A stretch of DNA of 64,000 bases from Chitinophagaceae bacterium (GTDB lineage Bacteria > Bacteroidota > Bacteroidia > Chitinophagales > Chitinophagaceae): positions 1 through 64,000 of the forward strand of contig JAIXOJ010000144.1 in assembly GCA_027486835.1 (NCBI GenBank). Reading direction: 5' to 3'. Below the pieces are notes generated by a model, which worked only from the letters and a program-made list of their open reading frames with translations, made no database searches and was not told where the DNA came from. Below, piece by piece: positions 1 to 7,580 of this stretch. Every line of letters begins with the position of its first letter. Within the stretch, counting starts at the first letter, position 1. Made by a program: the position numbers and the translations under genes.

Positions 1-190
1 GCTGCGCCGATAAGGAACAGCGATAAAAATTGATTTTTACTGCTGCGCCGATAAGGAACAGCGATAAAAATTGATTTTTACTGCCGCGCCGATAAGGAAC
101 AGTGATAAAAATTGATTTTTACTGCCGCGCCGATAAGGAACAGCGATAAAAATTGATTTTTACTGCCACGCCGATAAGGAACGGTAAAAG
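1..190. repeat. Tandem array, 41-bp period, left edge
   Basis: Four complete copies of a 41-bp unit (starting at 1, 42, 83 and 124) plus a partial fifth (165-190). Each unit has a GC-rich half containing GCCGATAAGGAACAG and an AT-rich half with the palindrome AAAAAT-TG-ATTTTT. Copies differ by only one or two bases. The array runs off the left edge, so its true length is unknown. It lies just beyond the stop codon of the methyltransferase gene. No frame across it looks like a protein. Confidence 0.95.
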
Positions 191-192
191 AA

Positions 193-825
193 CTATTGTT
201 TTGTAGCAATGATAACCGTATGGAATTCCGATTGACCATTTGATTTCTGAAAAGGTATCTTAAACACTTCGCTTTGCTCCCAATTGTATTTCATGAGTAA
301 ATCAGCAATAAGGTTGAGACTGTGATAATGAAAATAGGTTTTCAGCCCTGTACTTCCTGTTTGATAACCAGATTGAGCAGCTTCTCCTTCTACAAAACTT
401 AGATACAATACGCCGCCGTTTTCCACCATTTCATTGCAACTAAATAATAGGGTATCTACATCTTCAATGGACAAATAAGGAATACAAAAGCCCATAACAA
501 TACCCTCAAATTTCCCCAAACTGCTTGTCATATTCCTGGCATCAAGCACAGCAAACTGCGCATTTGGGACATTTTTTCTGGCTAAAGCAACCATGTTTGG
601 AGCAGCATCGATGCCAAATAATTTTATGTTGGTATTGAAATTGAGTAATTGCTTCGCAATATTGCCAGGGCCACAGCCTATATCTAGTACCCGCGGATGA
701 ATACCCGCTAGTCTTTGGCAAAACGAAGCATAGCTTTCGTGATAGATGGTTAAATCCATGAATTTTTCTTGGTACAAATCGGCCAGTTTGTTCCATGTGT
801 CGAAAGTAATTTGATAGCTATCCAT
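193..825 (-). CDS. Class I SAM-dependent methyltransferase
   Basis: A 210-residue cytosolic methyltransferase of the Methyltransf_11/25 type. The Rossmann-fold SAM motif I is VLDIGCGPG at about residues 46-54. The acidic end of strand beta-2 follows as GIDAAPNM (71-78), and a motif II-like AVLDARN lies near 92. The length suits a single catalytic domain with no substrate-recognition extension, so the methyl acceptor cannot be read from sequence. The ATG at 823-825 is the first in frame and gives a normal N-terminus (MDSYQITFD). The gene diverges from a Crp/Fnr-type regulator across 172 bp, and its 3' end abuts the 41-bp tandem array. The family is clear; the substrate is unknown. Confidence 0.88.
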   Translation of the reverse strand: MDSYQITFDTWNKLADLYQEKFMDLTIYHESYASFCQRLAGIHPRVLDIGCGPGNIAKQLLNFNTNIKLFGIDAAPNMVALARKNVPNAQFAVLDARNMTSSLGKFEGIVMGFCIPYLSIEDVDTLLFSCNEMVENGGVLYLSFVEGEAAQSGYQTGSTGLKTYFHYHSLNLIADLLMKYNWEQSEVFKIPFQKSNGQSEFHTVIIATKQ

Positions 826-997
826 TGCGAAGTATGATTTTGATGAAGCAATATCTCATGACAAACTAAATAAAATACCTGCAATATTTAGTCGACACAA
901 TCGTCTTATCGGATAAACTTTGAAAGATATTGGCAACAGTACCTTTCATTTTTCGCTATAACCTACTATTTTGCAGCTATTCAAATATTGACCCGTT

Positions 998-1570
998 ATG
1001 GAAATGACAAACACATCCGTTACCCTCTACTTTATGGAAAATGGCTTTTCTAAAGAAGACGCGTTAGAAATTGCCTCTTTATTCACCTACAAAACCTTTC
1101 AGAAAAACGATTTTTTTGTACAAGAAGGAAAAACCAACCAACACCTTGCTTTTGTAACCAATGGATATTTCCAATATTTTACCAATAAAAACGGGGTAGA
1201 ATTGACCACTTATGTAATGGGGCCTAATAATTTTTTAGCGTCCATTGGGAGTTTCATGAGCCAGAAACCCTCACTTGAAAATATTCGAGCTTTAAGCGAA
1301 GCATCGTTGTATATCATACACAAAAACGATGTGGAGTATCTCAAAAAAAACAATGAAAGTTTCCGCACCTATTATATTGGCTTGCTAGAATACCTCCTGG
1401 TTTGCATCGACGATTCGAAAAATAAATTTATTACGCTTACGGCAGAAGAAAGGTATAACGTGATAATGGAGACCGAGCCAGAAATGTTGCAAACAATTCC
1501 ACTCCAGCTTATGGCTTCCATGCTTGGAATTACCCCTAGACATTTGAGCAGGATAAGGGCAAAGAAGTAA
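998..1570 (+). CDS. Crp/Fnr-family transcriptional regulator
   Basis: A 190-residue regulator of the short Bacteroidota Crp/Fnr type. The N-terminal half is a cyclic-nucleotide-binding-like beta-roll (FFVQEGKTNQHLAFVTNGYF near 41-60). A long dimerisation helix follows, then a compact C-terminal helix-turn-helix ending LGITPRHLSRIRAKK. The Arg and Glu residues that contact cAMP in E. coli CRP are not obvious, so the ligand is unknown, which is normal for this subgroup. There is no cysteine cluster that would suggest an FNR-type iron-sulphur sensor. It is transcribed away from the methyltransferase gene. A paralogue with the same GITPRHLSRIR ending is at 49494-50072. Confidence 0.88.
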   Translation: MEMTNTSVTLYFMENGFSKEDALEIASLFTYKTFQKNDFFVQEGKTNQHLAFVTNGYFQYFTNKNGVELTTYVMGPNNFLASIGSFMSQKPSLENIRALSEASLYIIHKNDVEYLKKNNESFRTYYIGLLEYLLVCIDDSKNKFITLTAEERYNVIMETEPEMLQTIPLQLMASMLGITPRHLSRIRAKK

Positions 1571-2081
1571 ACACTCATTTTCATTTTTTACTGATACCGT
1601 TTTAGTAAATGAGCCAGAACTAGAAAAGGTATTAAGGCAAACAAGCACAACTGTACACTTTGTATTATGCTACCATACGCATTAACCGATTGAAATAAAG
1701 TATCATTATTAGAAAAATCCTTTAGCTCCTTATTAAACAATATGATTCAACTTATAATAACCATTTCTAAGAATAAGTGAGATTAGTAAGTGCTGCCAAT
1801 TGATTAAAATGGTGTTCATCAAAGCCAATAAAAAACAGCTAACAATCCCGACAAACCAATTATGTACTAGGAAAATTCATTTTCCCACAGTTGTAGAAAA
1901 CTTTTTCAACTATTAGGCCAATGAAAAGTTAGGTTAGCCACGCTATGATAATTTTATTATGGTAAAATTCATGGCTTATTCCCCCCTACATAACCATTTT
2001 TTTGTGCGTTTTAGACAAAGCAAATTAATGGTGCAAGTACGTGGAATTATTTATAATAACAAATACCCAAAGTAAACATAG
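1571..2081. other. Intergenic region, no gene seen
   Basis: About 510 bp of AT-rich sequence between the Crp/Fnr gene and the SNF2 gene. I see no convincing reading frame, no RNA gene and no hairpin with a T-run. It must hold the SNF2 promoter, but I cannot identify a clear TTG/TAnnTTTG Bacteroidota promoter pair. Confidence 0.6.
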
Positions 2082-5000
2082 ATGATACAATTGACTGACG
2101 AACAGAAATTAGATTTATCCAACTTTTTATCCAGTGAAATACCATTGGACGTTATTGGAAGGGGCCAGAAAATCGTTTCTAACATCATTAGTGCTGAATT
2201 AACGAGTAATACTGATATAAAAGCTTTGGTTCAAGGAACCAGAAAGTCTGATAAATACGATGTAACCATTGAATTTAAGGAAACAGATATTATTGCTGGG
2301 TGCAACTGCCCGTACTATTTTGAACATTTTGAACCATGCAAACACATCGCAGCACTAATTTTATCTTTATTTGCACCAAAAGAAAGAGCGAAAATCCTTT
2401 TTGAAAAGCTGCAAAAAATTAGCAATGGTATTTTGGAATCAAAGGTTGTTCGGTTAGAAACAAAAAATGTATCTGAACAACCAGATTTACTCAGACAAAT
2501 GGATGAATTCGTTCAAAACAGAAAAGAAAATGCCGCAAAAATTGTATCCATAACTCCCCAAACCAATAAAAAAGTACCAAAAGCAGCCAAGGAAAAAAAG
2601 CCCGAAGTGGAGGAGTTGCCAGTTATTTCAATGGAAATAAAATTGGAAGTATTGCCCGATGTGTGGAGTATTTATCAACTCGCAAATGAAAGTAGGGAGA
2701 TACTGTTGTTGGTTAATAAATACAGAAACAGTAGCTACTTTACTAAATCTGATGACGGACGCAGATTTGACGACCAGATTATTAAAGAAAAAACAAAATT
2801 CTTTGTTCAAAAAACCAACAAAAACCACCATTTACTGGTGGGGTGCAATTGTAAATCATTTAAGGCATTAGTGCCTTGCGAGCATATTTTTATGTTGCTT
2901 ATTTTCATCAACGAAAAAATGGGCAAGTATTATTTCAAACACTTTGATGATAATACACAAGAAAAAAACAAGCTGCTCGCCCCTTATGGCTTAACCATTC
3001 ATGATGAGTTTGCCAAAGAATTTGAGTTTAGTCTAACGCAAAGGGGGTATTATGAGCTAATAAATATCCCAAAAGGATTGATTCCCAAGTTTTCTACGGA
3101 GGACGCCAATTGGAAAAAAATATTGGAAAAGCTTCCAGCCGATCCACCCAAAAAAATAGCCAGCCAAGACCCTTCCCTTTTAGAAAAAAACCTAGAATCG
3201 GGTATTGAACTACCATTTGACACCGCTATTTTGATTAACCTCAACAAATCGACCTACGATGGTTTGTGGCTAGATGTTTTTAAAATTATCCAGACCAAAA
3301 CCGTGAGTTTTAGGCTGCATAAGTTGAAAACGATGGCAGATTTATCGGTATTTAGACATGCACATGCTTTAAAAAAAGGGCTAACAGGGTTGGTGGAGGA
3401 ACGATTGGTAAAAACACTCAAAGAAAAATCGCACAATGGGTACTATTCCCAATCCGTCAACTTCAAAAACCTTTATGCCAACCAACTAAAAATTATTGAT
3501 GGTGAATTGAAATTGGCATTTGATACCATTTTTGATGAGCTTACCCACTGGAAGCATCTTTATTTCTTGCCCGACCTCGTTAAGTTTTCAAAAGCTTCGG
3601 TATTGCCCTGTAAATTTTCATCGGATAAAATCGATTTTAAACTGAGTTTGAAACAAACGAAAGCCTTTATCTCGCTAGAATTAGAATTATGGAATACCAC
3701 CAGCAATGAAGCACTGGAAAATTATAGCATTCATAAATTCTTGATTCTTAGTAAGGATATATTTTACCGCCAGCCAGATAATTTTGGGGAGGTGAGCGAT
3801 TACCTACCAGAAGGTAAATTGATGGTGCCGATTGCTGCTAAAAATGAATTCATCAACAAAATTGTCTTGCCGCTTTCCCAAAAATTTACAATCGATTTTG
3901 GTACTGTTATTAAAAATAGTACCATCAATCCATTACCAGAACCAAGGGTGTATGTGGGTGAAATCAACGAAAAATATTTAACCCTTACACCTAAATGGTT
4001 GTATGAAGACTATGAATTAGACAATGACGGCGCAGAAACCACCACGCTAGAGTTAGCAGATGGTGTAGTGAATATCCAAAGAAAACCAGAGGAAGAAGAC
4101 AAATTGATTGACAGTTTACGCTCGCTACACCCACTTTTCTTCCATCAGAACAACGATTTTTTTTACCTGCCTTTTGAGGAAGTGATGAAGAAGAATTGGT
4201 TTTTAGATATGTACGAGCAATTGCAAGAAATGGATATTCCCATTTTTGGCATGGAGCGGTTAAAACGGTTTAAGTACAACACCAATAAACCCGTTTTTGA
4301 AATGAAAGCCAGCAGCGGGGTAGATTGGTTTGATATTCAAATGACGGTGAGTTATGGCGATCAAATCATTCCTTTGGCCACATTGCGTAAAGCCATCATC
4401 AATAAACAACAGTTTGTGTTGTTGGGCGATGGTTCGTTGGGCGTGTTACCAGAAGAATGGATTAAAAAGTTTGCTTCGCTGATGCGCATGGGCAATGTGA
4501 AAAATGAATCGATGCAAGTAAGCAAACTGCATTGGACGGTTATTGACCAATTGCATGAATCTGACATGAATGCGAGCGAGCCCACTTTTGAAGAAATACG
4601 CCTCAAAAAGCAGAAGCTAAAAGATATTGAGAACGTTAAAAAGGTGAAACTTCCAGCTAACATCAAAGCCGAACTAAGGGATTACCAAAAATCGGGTTAC
4701 CAATGGATGAACCTCTTGGATGAAATGGGCTGGGGAGGCTGTTTGGCCGATGATATGGGCTTGGGTAAAACCTTGCAAACACTCACTTTTTTGAGCGGAA
4801 TGCAAACCAAGCACAAAGGCGAAACCCATTTAATCGTATGCCCCACTTCACTTATTTACAATTGGCAAACGGAAATAGAAAAGTTTACACCCCATCTGGT
4901 TTATTATGTACACTACGGTACAGACAGAACTTTGAGTGAACACGATGTGCTAAATGCAGATATTGTAATCACCAGCTATGGAGTATTGCGTAGCGATATT

Positions 5001-6062
5001 GAGCAATTGATGCAATTTAAGTTTGGGTATGTCATTTTAGATGAAAGTCAGGCCATCAAAAATCATTTGTCGCAAACGGCCAAAGCAGCCCAGCTAGTGC
5101 CATCGCGCAATCGCCTTATATTAAGTGGCACACCTGTACAGAACAATACATTTGACCTGTATTCACAATTTAATTTTATCAATCCTGGTTTGTTGGGTAA
5201 TATGGAATTCTTTAAAACAGAGTATGCCAACCCTATCGATCGGGACAACGACAAATCCAAAACCGATGAGCTTCGCAAACTCATTTATCCTTTTATGTTA
5301 AGGAGAACAAAAGAGCAAGTGGCCAAGGATTTGCCAGAAAAAACAGAAACAATCATTTGGTGCGAAATGGAAAGCAAGCAGCGCACCATCTACAATAGTT
5401 TTAAGGAGGATTTTCGCAAGAAAATCATGGATAAAATTGCCGAAGAGGGAATGGCAAAAGCGGGAATTTATATTTTGAGTGGGTTAACTAAGCTGCGCCA
5501 AATCTGTGATAGCCCCGCTATCTTGAACGAAGAGCAGGCTTTCCCCAATGTGAGCGTAAAAATTGATGAGCTGATGCGGGAAATAGAAGAAAACAGTAGC
5601 AACCATAAGGCATTGGTTTTTAGTCAGTTTACCTCGATGCTAGAACTAATAGCCAAAGAATTAACGAAGCGACGCATTCAATTCTTCTACCTCGATGGCA
5701 GTACCAAAGCCACCGATCGGCAAAAATCCGTGGCCGATTTTCAGGAAGATGAAACGATTAAAATATTCCTCATTAGCTTGAAAGCAGGCGGTGTAGGGCT
5801 TAACCTTACTTCTGCAGACTATGTGTACTTAGTAGATCCTTGGTGGAATCCCGCAACGGAGCAACAGGCCATTGATCGTACGCACAGAATCGGACAAAAG
5901 AAAAATGTGTTTGCTTACAAGCTAATCTGTAAAGATTCTATTGAAGAAAAAATATTGCAACTCCAACAAAAGAAAAAAGCCTTGAGTGCCGATTTGATTA
6001 GTGATGAAAATGGATTTGTGAAAAAACTCACCAAAGACGATGTGGCGTATTTATTTAGTTAG
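2082..6062 (+). CDS. SWIM zinc-finger SNF2/Rad54-family helicase
   Basis: A 1326-residue SNF2-family ATPase, probably a DNA translocase acting on chromosomal DNA. Two CxCx(n)CxH SWIM zinc fingers are visible in the N-terminal third: CNCPYYFEHFEPCKH near residue 73 and CNCKSFKALVPCEH near 254. A long middle region follows, matching the arrangement of bacterial SNF2 proteins with an N-terminal SWIM module. The ATPase core starts near 865: Walker A as DDMGLGKT (about 888), a DESQ variant of the DEAH box (about 986), then SGTPVQNN. The helicase C domain has LVFSQFTSMLELIAKEL (about 1173), KAGGVGLNL and the arginine-finger motif DRTHRIGQ (about 1266). All catalytic motifs are intact. It is monocistronic and converges on a DUF3024 gene across a long inverted repeat. 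Confidence 0.95.
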   Translation: MIQLTDEQKLDLSNFLSSEIPLDVIGRGQKIVSNIISAELTSNTDIKALVQGTRKSDKYDVTIEFKETDIIAGCNCPYYFEHFEPCKHIAALILSLFAPKERAKILFEKLQKISNGILESKVVRLETKNVSEQPDLLRQMDEFVQNRKENAAKIVSITPQTNKKVPKAAKEKKPEVEELPVISMEIKLEVLPDVWSIYQLANESREILLLVNKYRNSSYFTKSDDGRRFDDQIIKEKTKFFVQKTNKNHHLLVGCNCKSFKALVPCEHIFMLLIFINEKMGKYYFKHFDDNTQEKNKLLAPYGLTIHDEFAKEFEFSLTQRGYYELINIPKGLIPKFSTEDANWKKILEKLPADPPKKIASQDPSLLEKNLESGIELPFDTAILINLNKSTYDGLWLDVFKIIQTKTVSFRLHKLKTMADLSVFRHAHALKKGLTGLVEERLVKTLKEKSHNGYYSQSVNFKNLYANQLKIIDGELKLAFDTIFDELTHWKHLYFLPDLVKFSKASVLPCKFSSDKIDFKLSLKQTKAFISLELELWNTTSNEALENYSIHKFLILSKDIFYRQPDNFGEVSDYLPEGKLMVPIAAKNEFINKIVLPLSQKFTIDFGTVIKNSTINPLPEPRVYVGEINEKYLTLTPKWLYEDYELDNDGAETTTLELADGVVNIQRKPEEEDKLIDSLRSLHPLFFHQNNDFFYLPFEEVMKKNWFLDMYEQLQEMDIPIFGMERLKRFKYNTNKPVFEMKASSGVDWFDIQMTVSYGDQIIPLATLRKAIINKQQFVLLGDGSLGVLPEEWIKKFASLMRMGNVKNESMQVSKLHWTVIDQLHESDMNASEPTFEEIRLKKQKLKDIENVKKVKLPANIKAELRDYQKSGYQWMNLLDEMGWGGCLADDMGLGKTLQTLTFLSGMQTKHKGETHLIVCPTSLIYNWQTEIEKFTPHLVYYVHYGTDRTLSEHDVLNADIVITSYGVLRSDIEQLMQFKFGYVILDESQAIKNHLSQTAKAAQLVPSRNRLILSGTPVQNNTFDLYSQFNFINPGLLGNMEFFKTEYANPIDRDNDKSKTDELRKLIYPFMLRRTKEQVAKDLPEKTETIIWCEMESKQRTIYNSFKEDFRKKIMDKIAEEGMAKAGIYILSGLTKLRQICDSPAILNEEQAFPNVSVKIDELMREIEENSSNHKALVFSQFTSMLELIAKELTKRRIQFFYLDGSTKATDRQKSVADFQEDETIKIFLISLKAGGVGLNLTSADYVYLVDPWWNPATEQQAIDRTHRIGQKKNVFAYKLICKDSIEEKILQLQQKKKALSADLISDENGFVKKLTKDDVAYLFS

Positions 6063-6080
6063 GTAGCATTAGGATAATAA

Positions 6081-6143
6081 CACTGAGGTTTCACAGAGTG
6101 CCACAGAGTTACACACTCCGTGCCACTCTGTGAAACCTCAGTG
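6081..6143. terminator. 20-bp perfect inverted repeat between convergent genes
   Basis: Arms 6081-6100 and 6124-6143 are perfect reverse complements (CACTGAGGTTTCACAGAGTG on the left), separated by 23 bases that repeat the CACAGAG/ACTC theme. It begins 19 bases after the SNF2 stop codon and lies 138 bases beyond the end of the opposing DUF3024 gene, so a bidirectional terminator is plausible. There is no U-tract, so a REP-like intergenic element is an equal possibility. Confidence 0.6.
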
Positions 6144-6280
6144 GAACTCAGTGTAATAAATAACTTCATCGTCATCCTAGGTGAAAAAGACGAAACATAA
6201 ATAACCAGTATCTACATCATTCATTGAGTCAACGTAACTACGACTAATAATTGCATTACGGTATTTCCAAAGCAATAATA

Positions 6281-6628
6281 TTATCCCTTAAAGCAGAAAT
6301 GCTTATCCTCGAATACAATCTCTGTAAACTCCTTTAGTTTTTTCACAGTTGGTTGTGGACCATAGCTGTCCCATTTTCCACTTGCCCTCAGCCAAAATAT
6401 TTTCCATTCATTTTTTGCTTTCACAAAAGTGGCCTTTGCAAATGGGTATTCCATAATGATACTAGGATTGTCAAATCTGGGTCTAATATCGAATAGAATG
6501 ATACTCTGGTCTTCTATCTTATATCCTAGGTCTAGTTCATCTCTGATGTCTTCGGGTGGTCTATTGTTTTCCACCGCGTTTTCCATTACCTCAATGATGT
6601 CTATGCTTTGCATTACGTCTATGGCCAT
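6281..6628 (-). CDS. DUF3024 family protein
   Basis: A protein of about 115 residues matching DUF3024 in its central and C-terminal parts: PRFDNPSIIMEYPFAKATFV, then a Trp-rich stretch KNEWKIFWLRASGKWDSY, then a conserved tail PQPTVKKLKEFTEIVFEDKH. The N-terminus is acidic and helical. I chose the ATG at 6626-6628. The frame stays open to a TTG at 6646, but that start would be unusual. The family has no established function; the members are small cytosolic proteins. Its 3' end faces the SNF2 gene, and it lies 46 bases beyond the end of the PIN-domain gene on the same strand. Confidence 0.82.
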   Translation of the reverse strand: MAIDVMQSIDIIEVMENAVENNRPPEDIRDELDLGYKIEDQSIILFDIRPRFDNPSIIMEYPFAKATFVKAKNEWKIFWLRASGKWDSYGPQPTVKKLKEFTEIVFEDKHFCFKG

Positions 6629-6692
6629 AAATAAATTTGGTTGCAATTAAATCCTTTTTAGTTAGTAGTTATGTTTTTGTTTTGGATATTGC

Positions 6693-7100
6693 TCATATAA
6701 ATGGGTTGATAATGGTAAGCTTATCCTTAACCACTAACCCATTGTGCAAATCTTCGCTATACAAAATACTACAATTGCTTTCTAAGGCAGCCGCAATGAT
6801 TAAGCTATCATAAAACGAGAATTTATATTGCTGTGCAACTTCACAGGCACTTAAAATAGTAGTTGCAGTGTTCGTATGCAATTGATTGTTTTGTAGGTTT
6901 TCCGCTACCACTTGTTGTGCATCTGTATAACTATATTTATACTTCTTAGTAACGATGTTTACCAACTCTTGCAAAACCTGTGTACTAATGAGGGTTGTTT
7001 GATGTTGAATAATTTGTCTTGCAGTTAATTGCTTTGCAGGTTCATTATACGAATAAGCATACACCAACACATTGCTGTCTAAAAAAACGCTATCGCTCAT
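6693..7100 (-). CDS. PIN-domain ribonuclease toxin (VapC-like)
   Basis: A 135-residue PIN-domain protein, the toxin of a type II toxin-antitoxin pair that would cleave RNA. The acidic metal-binding residues are in place: D8 in FLDSNVLVYAY, E45 in VLQELVN, D98 in FSFYDSLIIAAAL and D117 in YSEDL. The length is normal for VapC. Its start overlaps the end of the antitoxin gene by 11 bases, which implies translational coupling with the antitoxin made first. The RNA target cannot be inferred. Confidence 0.9.
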   Translation of the reverse strand: MSDSVFLDSNVLVYAYSYNEPAKQLTARQIIQHQTTLISTQVLQELVNIVTKKYKYSYTDAQQVVAENLQNNQLHTNTATTILSACEVAQQYKFSFYDSLIIAAALESNCSILYSEDLHNGLVVKDKLTIINPFI

Positions 7101-7308
7101 TCGCTTCCTCTCTGTTAAATTTATGATTTAATGTATCTAGCTGGATGGCATTGAAGCTTACTTCCTTCTTTTTACCCGCCACCCCTTCATTTACAATTGT
7201 TACTTCATCAGCTTCATAAGCAATGATTTGAATTTCTTTACCGATGTACTGCTTGGGCACTTTGAAACTAATTGTTTCTGAAATCGGTGTTATTAATGTT
7301 CTAACCAT
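7090..7308 (-). CDS. Antitoxin of the PIN-domain toxin pair
   Basis: A 72-residue protein directly upstream of, and overlapping, the PIN toxin gene. The N-terminal half (SETISFKVPKQYIGKEIQII) resembles the short beta-strand-rich start of Bacteroidota antitoxins found next to PIN genes. The charged C-terminus (NHKFNREEANER) would be the toxin-wrapping part. No classical ribbon-helix-helix or AbrB signature is complete, so the assignment rests mainly on size, order and overlap. It probably represses its own promoter upstream of 7308. Confidence 0.75.
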   Translation of the reverse strand: MVRTLITPISETISFKVPKQYIGKEIQIIAYEADEVTIVNEGVAGKKKEVSFNAIQLDTLNHKFNREEANER

Positions 7309-7496
7309 AATTCAAAATTTATTTCACTCAAAACTTAAGGAATCACCAAAAATGGAAAATGCTACTAACTGATTTTTAAAGTGGCTAATATTAAAATAGT
7401 AAGGGATTATTGCATGCTAAAATAAAGTGTCTTTTTGAAATACAGCACTATTTTATTCAAGAATAATCTTTTGCCCTCGCAATGCACAAAAAAATC

Positions 7497-7520
7497 CCTT
7501 TGGTAACAACGCACCAAAGG
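7497..7520 (-). terminator. Rho-independent terminator of the propeller gene
   Basis: Perfect 8-bp stem CCTTTGGT/ACCAAAGG (7497-7504 and 7513-7520) with an 8-base loop. On the minus strand it is followed by GATTTTTTT. It lies 60 bases past the stop codon of the gene at 7581-10343. A looser T-rich flank on the other side could also stop plus-strand reading. Confidence 0.85.
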
Positions 7521-7580
7521 TTTTATTATTATAATATAGTAGTAACTAACGAAACAGGGTTATGCTTCTTTATAAATTCA

